NCBI RefSeq assembly: GCF_934372025.1
Contig: NZ_CAKROJ010000009.1
Coordinates: 1 to 64,000 of the forward strand
Direction: 5' to 3'
Source of the DNA: an uncultured Blautia sp.
GTDB taxonomy: Bacteria > Bacillota > Clostridia > Lachnospirales > Lachnospiraceae
Length of the DNA stretch: 64,000 bases
A program made the translations under genes and the position numbers. The notes under the pieces are model-generated. The model made no database searches, was not told the DNA's origin, and saw only the letters and a program-made list of their open reading frames with translations. Positions within the stretch are counted from its first letter, which is position 1. Every line of letters begins with the position of its first letter. Of the stretch, positions 15,944 to 24,104 are shown piece by piece.

Positions 15944-16636
15944 TTAGGCGAATTTAACCGGGTTAACCTTCACACCAGGTCCCATTGTAGGTGTGAGAAC
16001 AACACTCTTCAGGTACTGACCTTTCAGTGTGCTTGGTCTGGCTTTAACAATCGCCTCCATCAGCGTCTGGAAGTTGTCGCTTAACTGTTCCTCAGTAAAG
16101 GAAGCTTTACCGATCGGAACATGGATGATATTGGTTTTGTCAAGACGGTATTCAATCTTACCTGCTTTGATATCATTGATTGCTTTTGTAACGTCCATAG
16201 TTACTGTTCCAGCTTTCGGGTTCGGCATAAGACCTTTTGGTCCAAGTACACGACCAAGACGTCCTACAACACCCATCATGTCTGGTGTAGCAACAACAAC
16301 GTCGAAATCCAGCCATCCTTCATTCTGAATTCTCGGAATGAGATCATCTGCTCCTACGTAATCTGCTCCAGCTGCTTTAGCTTCTTCAGCTTTAGCGTCT
16401 TTAGCGAATACAAGAACACGAACTTTTTTACCAGTTCCGTGTGGCAGAACTACTGCTCCACGAATCTGCTGATCTGCATGACGTCCATCACAGCCTGTAC
16501 GGATATGAGCTTCGATAGTTTCGTCAAATTTTGCAACTGCAGATTTCTTTACAAGGCTGATAGCTTCAGCGGTATCATATAATGTTGCGCGGTCTACTGC
16601 TTTAGCAGCTTCCACGTATTTCTTTCCTCGTTTCAT
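15944..16636 (-). CDS. rplA: 50S ribosomal protein L1
   Basis: This 230-residue L1 protein binds 23S rRNA at the mobile stalk near the E site and often represses its own operon. The N-terminus MKRGKKYVEA and the segments PHGTGKKVRVLVFAK, GRVLGPKGLMPNPK and PTMGPGVKVN are typical. The start is at 16636, where AGGAGG lies eight bases upstream; an upstream in-frame Met at 16678 has no support. It follows rplK after 62 bases. The spacer repeats the rplK leader motif (see the regulatory entries). rplJ and rplL do not follow, since a terminator comes directly after. Confidence 0.98.
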   Translation of the reverse strand: MKRGKKYVEAAKAVDRATLYDTAEAISLVKKSAVAKFDETIEAHIRTGCDGRHADQQIRGAVVLPHGTGKKVRVLVFAKDAKAEEAKAAGADYVGADDLIPRIQNEGWLDFDVVVATPDMMGVVGRLGRVLGPKGLMPNPKAGTVTMDVTKAINDIKAGKIEYRLDKTNIIHVPIGKASFTEEQLSDNFQTLMEAIVKARPSTLKGQYLKSVVLTPTMGPGVKVNPVKFA

Positions 16637-16684
16637 TTCTATAACCTCCTGTGGTAATTGCGGGAATTTCCCTCCCACTCACTT
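16637..16684 (-). promoter_or_regulatory. L1-type autoregulatory hairpin before rplA
   Basis: The minus-strand spacer reads AGTGGGAGGGAAATTCCCGC followed by AATTACCACAGGAGGT. GTGG/CCAC and GGG/CCC form a two-part stem just before the ribosome site. GTGGGAGG and AATACCAC-like pieces resemble the L1-binding region of 23S rRNA (helices 75-77), so this is a candidate L1 target. Confidence 0.5.
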
Positions 16685-16698
16685 CAATTAATTTTTTC

Positions 16699-17124
16699 TC
16701 AGTCTACGACTTCGATTCCCATACTTCTAGCAGTACCAGAGATCATGCTCATAGCTGCTTCAAGGGATGCTGCATTCAGGTCTTTCATTTTCAGTTCAGC
16801 GATTTCCTGAACCTGAGCTTTTGTTACTTTTGCAACCTTTGTTTTGTTCGGTACGCCGGAACCTGATTTGATGTTAGCTGCTTTCTTAAGAAGAACAGCT
16901 GCCGGCGGAGTTTTGGTTATGAAGCTGAAACTTCTGTCTGCATAAACAGTGATAACTACAGGAATGATAAGATCTCCCTGATCTGCTGTTCTTGCATTAA
17001 ACTCTTTTGTGAACTGTACAATGTTTACACCGTGCTGTCCAAGAGCCGGACCAACCGGTGGTGCTGGAGTTGCTTTACCAGCAGGAATCTGTAATTTAAT
17101 ATAGCCTGTTACTTTTTTTGCCAT
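16699..17124 (-). CDS. rplK: 50S ribosomal protein L11
   Basis: This 141-residue L11 binds the GTPase-associated centre of 23S rRNA. The N-terminal domain shows LQIPAGKATPAPPVGPALGQ and the RNA-binding domain KTPPAAVLLKKAANIKSGSG. Length is standard. AGGAGG lies nine bases before the ATG at 17124. It is between nusG and rplA in the usual bacterial order and shares with rplA a repeated leader hairpin. Confidence 0.99.
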   Translation of the reverse strand: MAKKVTGYIKLQIPAGKATPAPPVGPALGQHGVNIVQFTKEFNARTADQGDLIIPVVITVYADRSFSFITKTPPAAVLLKKAANIKSGSGVPNKTKVAKVTKAQVQEIAELKMKDLNAASLEAAMSMISGTARSMGIEVVD

Positions 17125-17171
17125 TTTTCGGCACCTCCTATGTGGTATTGGCGGGGGTTCTTCCCTCCCAC
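17125..17171 (-). promoter_or_regulatory. L1-type autoregulatory hairpin before rplK
   Basis: The minus-strand spacer between nusG and rplK reads AAGTGGGAGGGAAGAACCCC, then CGCCAATACCACATAGGAGG. It shares AGTGGGAGGGAA, a C run and AAT-ACCACA with the rplK-rplA spacer. The fold GTGG..GGG/CCC..CCAC sits directly before the ribosome site. Confidence 0.5.
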
Positions 17172-17180
17172 TTGAATGTG

Positions 17181-17696
17181 TTACGCTTTCTTAATTTCTG
17201 CGAAACTTATTTCTACCGGCGTTTCGCGGCCAAACAATTCAACATTGATGGTAACCGTCTGCTTCTGAGTGCTGATCGCAGTAATAACACCTGCTGTGTC
17301 TTTCCAGGCTCCGCCTGTTACAACAACCATGTCACCCTCTGCAAAATCCACCTGAATATCGTCTGCTTTGATTCCCAGCGGAAGCATTTCCTCTTCGGTA
17401 AGCGGAACAGGTTTTGATCCCGGTCCTACGAATCCGGTTACGCCTCGGGTGTTGCGGACAACATACCAGGTATCATCATTCATGACCATGTTGAGAAGCA
17501 CATACCCAGGAAACATTTTCTTCTGGACCTGCTTGGCAGCGCCGTTACGCATTTCCACTACGTCCTGCAGCGGAACGCGAACCTCCAGAATCTGGTCTTC
17601 CAGGTGTCTGTTTTCGATTGTTTTTTCAATGTTGGCTTTTACTTTGTTTTCATACCCTGAATAAGTATGAACAACATACCATTTTGCTTCTGACAT
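17181..17696 (-). CDS. nusG: Transcription termination/antitermination factor NusG
   Basis: This 171-residue protein has the N-terminal NGN domain (KWYVVHTYSGYE, KKMFPGYVLL, RGVTGFVG), which contacts RNA polymerase, and a C-terminal KOW domain (FAEGDMVVVTGGAWKDTAG), which contacts Rho or ribosomal S10. It modulates pausing and couples transcription to translation. It follows secE by 16 bases in the rpmG-secE-nusG-rplK-rplA order. Confidence 0.98.
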   Translation of the reverse strand: MSEAKWYVVHTYSGYENKVKANIEKTIENRHLEDQILEVRVPLQDVVEMRNGAAKQVQKKMFPGYVLLNMVMNDDTWYVVRNTRGVTGFVGPGSKPVPLTEEEMLPLGIKADDIQVDFAEGDMVVVTGGAWKDTAGVITAISTQKQTVTINVELFGRETPVEISFAEIKKA

Positions 17697-17712
17697 ACAA
17701 TCACCGTTATCC

Positions 17713-17922
17713 TTATTTCACTAAAAGATTTATTCCTTCCAGAATAGCTGAGTCAAATACACTGATGATCACAGCAAGTACAACTGTAATGATTGTAACT
17801 GCTACGGTCTGCTTTGCAAGTGTGTTATTATCAACCCAGACAATCTTTTTGAATTCCGATTGAAGTCCCTGAAACCAATTTTTCTTCTGACCTTTGCCAG
17901 CAGATTTTTCTTTCTCTTGCAT
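17713..17922 (-). CDS. secE: Protein translocase subunit SecE
   Basis: This 69-residue protein has a charged N-terminus, the conserved amphipathic stretch FKKIVWVDNNTLAKQT and one membrane segment (VAVTIITVVLAVIISVF). It stabilises SecY in the membrane export channel. Short single-span SecE is normal in Firmicutes. It lies between rpmG and nusG, as in most bacteria. Confidence 0.96.
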   Translation of the reverse strand: MQEKEKSAGKGQKKNWFQGLQSEFKKIVWVDNNTLAKQTVAVTIITVVLAVIISVFDSAILEGINLLVK

Positions 17923-17947
17923 AGTCTAACCTCACAATTCTATGTGA

Positions 17948-18097
17948 TTATTTTGTTTCCTTGTGCAGAGTATGGGTACGGCAGAACTTACAATATTTCT
18001 TTGTTTCAAGACGCTCAGGATGATTCTTTTTCTCCTTGGTCATATTGTAGTTACGCTGCTTGCACTCCGTACATGCCAATGTAATCTTAACGCGCAC
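17948..18097 (-). CDS. rpmG: 50S ribosomal protein L33
   Basis: This 49-residue protein begins at a GTG at 18097 and reads MRVKITLACTECKQ... to ...RTHTLHKETK, ending with TAA at 17948-17950. Two CxxC pairs (CTEC and CKFC) mark the zinc-binding C+ form of L33. GGAGG stands eight bases before the GTG. The position directly upstream of secE is the classical one. It is short and uses a GTG start, so it is easily missed. Confidence 0.95.
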   Translation of the reverse strand: MRVKITLACTECKQRNYNMTKEKKNHPERLETKKYCKFCRTHTLHKETK

Positions 18098-18186
18098 AAC
18101 TTCCACCTCCAGTGTTTTCATTTGCGTGAGTCTTTTTTCCCTTTTTCAGGCATAAAAAAAAGACCTAACTTCCATGTCGCTTGTCT

Positions 18187-18216
18187 AGTTTAGCACAGTC
18201 ACCCCGTATAAGTCAA
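18187..18216 (-). promoter_or_regulatory. Promoter of rpmG-secE-nusG-rplK-rplA
   Basis: On the minus strand TTGACT (18216-18211), an 18-base spacer and TAAACT (18192-18187) lie about 90 bases before rpmG. Confidence 0.6.
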
Positions 18217-18330
18217 GCTTTTTCCTGCAAAACGCAGTGTTTCTCACAATTTTTTTTGAGTTTTCTTTATATAAGGAAAGAATTGTTAATATCCGACAAA
18301 ATATTTCTTTTTTCTGCTCTAATATTTCTC

Positions 18331-18398
18331 TTGTCAACGTTCATTTCGTAGTGTATGATAAATAAAGTCACAATCACAACCCTCAGATTACTGAGGGT
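18331..18398 (+). promoter_or_regulatory. Promoter and leader hairpin of the polysaccharide ABC exporter
   Basis: TTGTCA (18331-18336), 17 bases and TATGAT (18354-18359) precede the permease gene. A short hairpin ACCCTCAG/CTGAGGGT (18379-18398) lies in the leader; its T content is too low for a clear terminator. Confidence 0.6.
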
Positions 18399-18434
18399 TC
18401 TACAATTTAATAAGAAAATATAGGAGCGGATTTT

Positions 18435-19220
18435 ATGTTTAAACGATTTAGGGATGACATGAAGAAGTACTGGAAATATGCCATCTACTCTTCTAAAGCC
18501 CAGCTGAAATCCGAAATAGCCAATTCCTACCTGAACTGGCTCTGGTGGATACTGGATCCCCTGTGCTTCATGCTGATCTATGTATTCATGTTCGGATATG
18601 TATTCAAATCAAGAGAACAGTATTTTGCAATCTTTATCTTTATCGGTATCACTCTCTGGGATTTCTTCAACAAAACTCTCATTCAGAGTGTTAAAGTCAT
18701 TAAGACAAATAAGGCAATCGTATCCAAAGTTTATATACCGAAATTTATTCTCCTTGTTGTCAGGATGGGCGTTAACGGTTTCAAAATGTTCATTTCACTG
18801 CTCATCATTGTTGCCATGCTTGCGTTCTGGCGTGTACCGATAACATGGAATGTTCTTTACACTGTTCCGATCCTGCTGACACTGGCAATTCTTGTTTTTG
18901 GTTTCGGATGTTTTCTGCTTCACTATGGTGTCTTTGTAGAAGACCTTTCCAATGTACTTAACATTGCTCTGCGTTTTCTTTTTTATCTGACCGGTATTTT
19001 CTGGAATATCATGGATAAACTCCCGGCACCGATCAACAGTTACATCGGAAAAGGAAATCCTATCGCATTTTTGTTAACATCCATGCGTCAGTGCCTGATC
19101 TACGGTAAAACACCACATCGCAAATTATTGCTTCTGTGGTTTGTCGTTGGTCTTATCATCAGTATTCTGGGTGTTCGCAAAATTTACAAGAACGAAAACA
19201 GTTATGTAAAGGTGATTTAA
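18435..19220 (+). CDS. ABC-2 type polysaccharide export permease (Wzm/TagG-like)
   Basis: This 261-residue protein has about six membrane segments and the ABC-2 layout of Wzm, TagG and RgpC permeases, which move undecaprenyl-linked glycans across the membrane. Typical segments are the amphipathic N-terminus before NSYLNWLWWILDPL, IFIFIGITLWDFF, SKVYIPKFI and the late GKGNPIAFLLTSMRQ. Four bases separate it from the matching ATPase gene. No glycosyltransferase cluster is adjacent, so the exported polymer cannot be named. Confidence 0.9.
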   Translation: MFKRFRDDMKKYWKYAIYSSKAQLKSEIANSYLNWLWWILDPLCFMLIYVFMFGYVFKSREQYFAIFIFIGITLWDFFNKTLIQSVKVIKTNKAIVSKVYIPKFILLVVRMGVNGFKMFISLLIIVAMLAFWRVPITWNVLYTVPILLTLAILVFGFGCFLLHYGVFVEDLSNVLNIALRFLFYLTGIFWNIMDKLPAPINSYIGKGNPIAFLLTSMRQCLIYGKTPHRKLLLLWFVVGLIISILGVRKIYKNENSYVKVI

Positions 19221-19224
19221 TAAT

Positions 19225-19962
19225 ATGGAAGAAAAACATGCAATTGAAGTTTCTGATCTGGTCATCAGCTACCAGAATCTGAAGAAAACTTCTATAAAAA
19301 AGAACCTGCTTCATTTCAGACGCCAGAAGGCTGACCGTTTTGTTGCTGTAAAAGGAATTTCTTTTTACGTACGTGAGGGCGAAATTCTTGGTATTATCGG
19401 CAAGAACGGAAGCGGTAAATCTACTACTTTGAATGCACTTGCCGGTATTTTTTCACCTGACAGCGGAACCATTGATCTTAAAGGACACAGCATTTCTCTT
19501 CTGTCTATCGGTGTTGGTTTTCAGCGTGAAATGACGGGAAGAGAAAACATCACCCTTTCAGGTATGCTTCTTGGTTTCTCTGAACATCAGGTTAAGGAAA
19601 AAGAGCAGGAAATCATTGATTTTGCCGAGCTTGGAGAATTTATTGACATGCCGGTCAGAACCTATTCCAGTGGTATGTATTCCAAACTGGCATTTTCTAT
19701 TACTGCAATTCTGGAAACAGACATCATGCTCATTGATGAGGTATTAAGTGTCGGTGACCAGAAATTCAAAAAGAAAAGCTATGAAAAAATGAAAAGTCTT
19801 ATTTCCAATAAGGAACGTACTGTAGTCATCGTGTCTCACAGTATCGATACGCTTAAAGAGCTCTGTGATACTGTCATGTGGATGCATGACGGACAGATTC
19901 GCCGCATCGGAGAACCGGAACCAGTTCTTAAAGAATATGTTGATTTTATGGAAAAAAGCTGA
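19225..19962 (+). CDS. ABC exporter ATPase for polysaccharide (Wzt/TagH-like)
   Basis: This 245-residue ATPase has Walker A GKNGSGKST, the signature YSSGMYSKLAFS and Walker B DIMLIDEVLSVGD, with the switch His in VSHS. The N-terminal extension before the first strand (IEVSDLVISYQ) and the SLLSIGVGFQREMTGRENI stretch are typical of Wzt/TagH/RfbE proteins. It pairs with the preceding permease. It has no C-terminal glycan-recognition domain, so it is the TagH-short/RgpD-like form. Confidence 0.93.
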   Translation: MEEKHAIEVSDLVISYQNLKKTSIKKNLLHFRRQKADRFVAVKGISFYVREGEILGIIGKNGSGKSTTLNALAGIFSPDSGTIDLKGHSISLLSIGVGFQREMTGRENITLSGMLLGFSEHQVKEKEQEIIDFAELGEFIDMPVRTYSSGMYSKLAFSITAILETDIMLIDEVLSVGDQKFKKKSYEKMKSLISNKERTVVIVSHSIDTLKELCDTVMWMHDGQIRRIGEPEPVLKEYVDFMEKS

Positions 19963-19975
19963 TTCCAGCACATAT

Positions 19976-20006
19976 AAAAGCCTGCATCAATGCGATGCAG
20001 GCTTTT
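19976..20006. terminator. Bidirectional terminator between the exporter and the sugar transferase
   Basis: AAAAGCCTGCATC and GATGCAGGCTTTT form a perfect 13-bp stem with A and T runs on both sides. It serves the two converging genes. Confidence 0.9.
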
Positions 20007-20027
20007 CATTTATCTTATCAGATCAAT

Positions 20028-21440
20028 TTATTCATCTTCCGTATCCTGAATCTCAGGTTCATCTGTTACCAGATCCTTTACCACTGAATCCTTCAGTGCA
20101 TTTGTCTGATCATCATTTACGCCTTCTGATACCTCTTTCTGGAAGAAAATCTTTACAGTCATAAGAAGCAGCTTCAGATCAAGCCCAAATGAGTAGTTCT
20201 CAATATAAAACAGATCAAGCTTCAGCTTATCATATGGTGTAGTATTGTATTTGCCATATACCTGTGCATACCCCGTGAGACCGGCCTTGACCTTAAGTCT
20301 GTAATAAAATTCCGGAATTTCCCTGCAGTATTCTTTGACAAGTGTTTTTCTTTCCGGTCTTGGACCGACCAGTGACATATCCCCTTTAAAAACATTAAAT
20401 AACTGCGGCAATTCGTCAAGGTGAAGGTTTCGAAGAACCATTCCTACCGGTGTAATTCTGCTGTCATGCTTGGCAGCCAGTCTTGCTCCGTTTTTTTCTG
20501 AATCTACACACATACTGCGGAATTTACATATCTTGAAAGGTTTCCCGCCTTCTGTAAGTCTGTCCTGGAAATAAAATACAGGGCCTCTGTCATAAAGCTT
20601 TACACAAAGAGCAATGATCAGCATCAATGGTGACGCCACAACAATTCCAATTCCTGATACGACAATGTCAAGCAATCTCTTCGCTGCCCGTTGTTCAATA
20701 GAAAGTCCCATATTCTTTGAAACCAGAAGAGGTGTATCAAATAAATGAATTCTTTCACTTCCCATCAGAATAACATCTGAAATCTTCGGACTCAGATAAC
20801 ATCGAATAGAATGTGCAAAACAATGCTTCAGATATCTGTTTCGAATATTGGACGGAAGATCCCAGATAATCACTCCATCGTAATCCTTCATCATTCGATA
20901 GATTTCTTTTTCTCCGACTCTTATGTGTACTTTTCCACTGATATTATATTTGTCACGTCTGGAATTCATTTTGTGGATCAGATCACCAGGATCACGATCC
21001 CCATAAATCACCAGCAGTCTTCTTGCCTGATATAATCTGGAGTAAATGAATCTGGAACCCCATATCCAGATAAGAATGATCACAAACTGAACCAGTGTCA
21101 TCTCTACCATCGGCCATGGTTTCAGAAACCATCGGTTGATCAGTGTAATCTGGAAATAAGTTACAATATTCGTACAAAGTGTTGCCAGTGTAAGCGAATA
21201 AAATACATCAATGCGTTTCAGATATCCTACCTTCAGTCCACCATAAAGCCTGGAGAACAACACGTTGATCAATCCATAAATTGCGATCAGAACCCAGTTA
21301 CCTTTTCTCCAGAATGGTTCAAAAATAAGCTCTCTGTAATAATCATACCAGATATATGCAAAAACAGCTGTCTGTGCAATTACAACAAGGCTTGCCAGGC
21401 AAAAGACTATGGTCCGTTTATATTTTTCCCGTCTGCTCAC
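20028..21440 (-). CDS. Polyprenyl-phosphate sugar-1-phosphate transferase (exopolysaccharide initiation)
   Basis: About 470 residues, in the WbaP/WcaJ/CpsE type. Four to five N-terminal membrane segments are followed by a nucleotide-binding-like region (RRLLVIYGDRDPGDL) and a C-terminal bacterial sugar transferase domain with FKICKFRSM, LHLDELPQLFNV and SLVGPRPER. It loads a sugar-1-phosphate onto undecaprenyl phosphate to start a glycan chain at the inner membrane face. The ATG at 21455 has no ribosome site, whereas GAGGG stands six bases before a GTG at 21440, which I chose. It converges with a Wzm/Wzt-type exporter, which may carry its product. The acidic tail (EIQDTEDE) is unusual but short. 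Confidence 0.92.
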   Translation of the reverse strand: MSRREKYKRTIVFCLASLVVIAQTAVFAYIWYDYYRELIFEPFWRKGNWVLIAIYGLINVLFSRLYGGLKVGYLKRIDVFYSLTLATLCTNIVTYFQITLINRWFLKPWPMVEMTLVQFVIILIWIWGSRFIYSRLYQARRLLVIYGDRDPGDLIHKMNSRRDKYNISGKVHIRVGEKEIYRMMKDYDGVIIWDLPSNIRNRYLKHCFAHSIRCYLSPKISDVILMGSERIHLFDTPLLVSKNMGLSIEQRAAKRLLDIVVSGIGIVVASPLMLIIALCVKLYDRGPVFYFQDRLTEGGKPFKICKFRSMCVDSEKNGARLAAKHDSRITPVGMVLRNLHLDELPQLFNVFKGDMSLVGPRPERKTLVKEYCREIPEFYYRLKVKAGLTGYAQVYGKYNTTPYDKLKLDLFYIENYSFGLDLKLLLMTVKIFFQKEVSEGVNDDQTNALKDSVVKDLVTDEPEIQDTEDE

Positions 21441-21756
21441 TGTTATCCCTCTCATCCGTTTAATTTCACTTTTATTTTGTCCTTTAACCTTATTATTATA
21501 ACTTAAATCATTCTCCTCGTCCAGTGATTGACGTTTCCTTTCCCGGCTTGTATACAGTATCTGTTTTGTTTTTGGTCGTTTTTGTCACTTTTTGATATTT
21601 TTGTCGATTTTTTTCGTTTGTTTTAATACAGACTTAACAATCATAAAAAAAAACTATTAATTAAAAGCATTTTTTTGTTCAAAAACGTAGAAATATTTTT
21701 GTAAAAAATGTATAATAGATTATACAAGCAATTTAAAAGGAAAGTGAGGGTTCACT

Positions 21757-22896
21757 ATGAAACAAAACAACATGTTAGCGATGATTCTGGCTGGTGGACG
21801 TGGAAGCCGTCTTCATGAACTGACCAACAAAGTAGCCAAGCCGGCAGTTTCATATGGCGGAAAATACCGCATCGTTGATTTCCCGCTGAGCAACTGCGCT
21901 AACAGCGGTGTAGACATTGTCGGTGTACTGACTCAGTACGAATCCGTTCTTCTGAATAGTTATGTAGCAGCTGGCGGACGCTGGGGACTTGATGCCAGAG
22001 AAAGCGGCGTCTTTGTTCTTCCACCTCGTGAAAAAGCAGATGCTGATCTTGACGTTTACAGAGGTACCGCTGATGCGATTTCTCAGAATATTGACTTTAT
22101 TGATAAATATTCACCGGAATATCTTCTGGTTCTTTCCGGTGACCACATTTACAAAATGAATTACGACAAGATGCTGGATTACCACAAAGAAATGAATGCC
22201 GATGCAACAATCGCAGTCATCGAAGTACCGATGAAAGAAGCAAGCCGTTTCGGTATCATGAACACAGATGGCAACGGACGTATTGTTGAATTTGAAGAAA
22301 AACCAGAACACCCGAAGAGCAATCTTGCTTCCATGGGTATTTATATCTTCAACTGGAAGCTTCTCCGCAAGATTCTTCTTGCAGATATGAAGAATCCTGA
22401 TTCCCACCATGACTTTGGTAAGGATGTTATCCCGTGTCTTCTTAATGACAACAAGACACTTGCAGCTTACAAATTCAAAGGCTACTGGAAAGATGTTGGA
22501 ACCATTGACTCTCTCTGGGAGGCAAACATGGACCTTATCGATTCCAGAAACGAACTGAATCTGAATGATCCAACATGGAAGATCTACACAGAAGACACTC
22601 CTGCTCTTCCTCAGTACATAGGACCGAATGCAAAAATTAACAAAGCCTTCATTACTCAGGGCTGCGTTGTTGAAGGTGAGGTAAACCATTCCGTACTGTT
22701 TACCGGATGTACAGTGGGCGAAGGCGCTAAGATCATTGACAGTGTACTGATGCCAGGCGTAGAAGTAGCCGCCGGCGCAGTTGTACAGCGTGCACTCGTT
22801 GCTGACAATGTCAAGATCGGACCGGGTGCTGTTGTCGGCAGTGCTGACAGCGAAAACATCGAACTCGTGTCCAAACGTGTAAAGGGGGTAGAATAA
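21757..22896 (+). CDS. glgC: Glucose-1-phosphate adenylyltransferase (catalytic subunit)
   Basis: This 379-residue enzyme makes ADP-glucose from ATP and glucose-1-phosphate for glycogen synthesis. The nucleotide-binding start AGGRGSRLHELT is intact, with KPAVSYGGKYRIVDF, the catalytic-region SGDHIYKMNY and FEEKPEHPKS for sugar binding. The C-terminal part is a left-handed beta helix of hexapeptide repeats. A TATAAT at 21711 precedes it. glgD follows after one base, so the two probably form a heterotetramer as in other Firmicutes. Confidence 0.97.
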   Translation: MKQNNMLAMILAGGRGSRLHELTNKVAKPAVSYGGKYRIVDFPLSNCANSGVDIVGVLTQYESVLLNSYVAAGGRWGLDARESGVFVLPPREKADADLDVYRGTADAISQNIDFIDKYSPEYLLVLSGDHIYKMNYDKMLDYHKEMNADATIAVIEVPMKEASRFGIMNTDGNGRIVEFEEKPEHPKSNLASMGIYIFNWKLLRKILLADMKNPDSHHDFGKDVIPCLLNDNKTLAAYKFKGYWKDVGTIDSLWEANMDLIDSRNELNLNDPTWKIYTEDTPALPQYIGPNAKINKAFITQGCVVEGEVNHSVLFTGCTVGEGAKIIDSVLMPGVEVAAGAVVQRALVADNVKIGPGAVVGSADSENIELVSKRVKGVE

Positions 22897-22897
22897 T

Positions 22898-24013
22898 ATG
22901 GCAAGAGCATTTGGAATTGTCACATCTTCCGGAACCCATATTAAAGTAGAAGGAATGCAGCAGTACCGTCCGATCGGTGCATTCTCCTTCCTTGGAAGAT
23001 ATCGTGTCATCGACTTTCCTATTTCAAATATGAGCAACAGCGGAATCGACCGCATCCAGGTATATGTACAAAGCAAACCGCGTTCTCTGGCTGAGCACCT
23101 TGGAACCGGCCGCCATTACAATATCAACTCCAAACGCGGCAAACTTCAGCTTATGTTCGCTCAGAACAGTTCTGAAAACGACGTATACAACACAGATATC
23201 GCTGCTTTCCATGAAAACATCGAATTCATCGAGCGTATGCATGAACCATATGTAATCATCGCACCATCTTACATGGTATATGCACAGGATTACAAAGAGC
23301 TTCTTGATACACATATCGAATCCGGAGCAGATATCACTCTTCTGTATCAGTCAGTAGATAACGCAAGAGAAGCATTTATCAACTGCGATATTCTGAATCT
23401 GAACAAACAAAAAGGTGTTGAATCCATCGAAAAGAACCGCGGAAGCGCTCAGAAACGCAACATCTTCATGGATACCTACATTATGAAAAAAGAGCTTTTC
23501 ATTGAGCTGATCAAAAAAGCCAGAAAAATCTCTTCCATGTACACTCTGCCACAGATTGTAAACAGTCTTGCAGGTGAGCTTGATATCCGCGGAGTTGCTC
23601 ACAGAGGTTACTTTGCTTCTATCACAGATTTCAACAGCTACTACAATGCAAACATCTCACTGATCGACTTCAAGACAGCAGATGCACTGTTTAATCCGGA
23701 ATGGCCAATCTATACAAGAACCAATGATTCCTGCCCTACCCAGTATCTGGAAGGTGCAGATGTTAAGAATTCCGTTATTTCCAATGGCTGCATGATCGAA
23801 GGAACTGTTGAGAATTCTGTAATCGGACGTGGCTGCGTCATCAAACCTGGTGCTGTTATTAAGAACAGTGTTATTCTGGCACATACCGTTGTTGGAGAGA
23901 ATGCTCATCTCGAAAATCAGGTTATGGATAAATGGGCTAAAGTTATTCATGGCAATGAAATTGTTGCTGAAGAAGGACATCCTGGATACATCCGCAGAGA
24001 TGATGTACTTTAA
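22898..24013 (+). CDS. glgD: GlgD subunit of ADP-glucose pyrophosphorylase
   Basis: This 371-residue GlgC paralogue keeps the overall fold (GRYRVIDFPISNMSNSGI and a C-terminal hexapeptide helix) but lacks the GGRGxRL nucleotide loop: its N-terminus reads FGIVTSSGTHIKVEG. This fits the known role of GlgD as a non-catalytic partner that raises GlgC activity. It starts one base after glgC, with the ribosome site (GGGGG) inside glgC, and is closed by a terminator. No glgA or glgP is in the window. Confidence 0.95.
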   Translation: MARAFGIVTSSGTHIKVEGMQQYRPIGAFSFLGRYRVIDFPISNMSNSGIDRIQVYVQSKPRSLAEHLGTGRHYNINSKRGKLQLMFAQNSSENDVYNTDIAAFHENIEFIERMHEPYVIIAPSYMVYAQDYKELLDTHIESGADITLLYQSVDNAREAFINCDILNLNKQKGVESIEKNRGSAQKRNIFMDTYIMKKELFIELIKKARKISSMYTLPQIVNSLAGELDIRGVAHRGYFASITDFNSYYNANISLIDFKTADALFNPEWPIYTRTNDSCPTQYLEGADVKNSVISNGCMIEGTVENSVIGRGCVIKPGAVIKNSVILAHTVVGENAHLENQVMDKWAKVIHGNEIVAEEGHPGYIRRDDVL

Positions 24014-24048
24014 TAAGCCTTTATCATACATACTTTTTCTTTAACATC

Positions 24049-24077
24049 AAATACCCGACCAGTTTGGTCGGGTATTT
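24049..24077. terminator. Bidirectional terminator between glgD and the second kinase
   Basis: AAATACCCGACC and GGTCGGGTATTT form a perfect 12-bp stem with a five-base loop, then a T run on the plus strand. Confidence 0.9.
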
Positions 24078-24104
24078 TTTACTTCATATGCTCATAAATT
24101 CATT

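Noticed and set aside
22111..23076. 321-residue frame antisense to glgC-glgD, and a similar one at 62151-63116 antisense to pyruvate kinase
   Set aside because: Both are shadows of strongly biased codon use in highly expressed genes.
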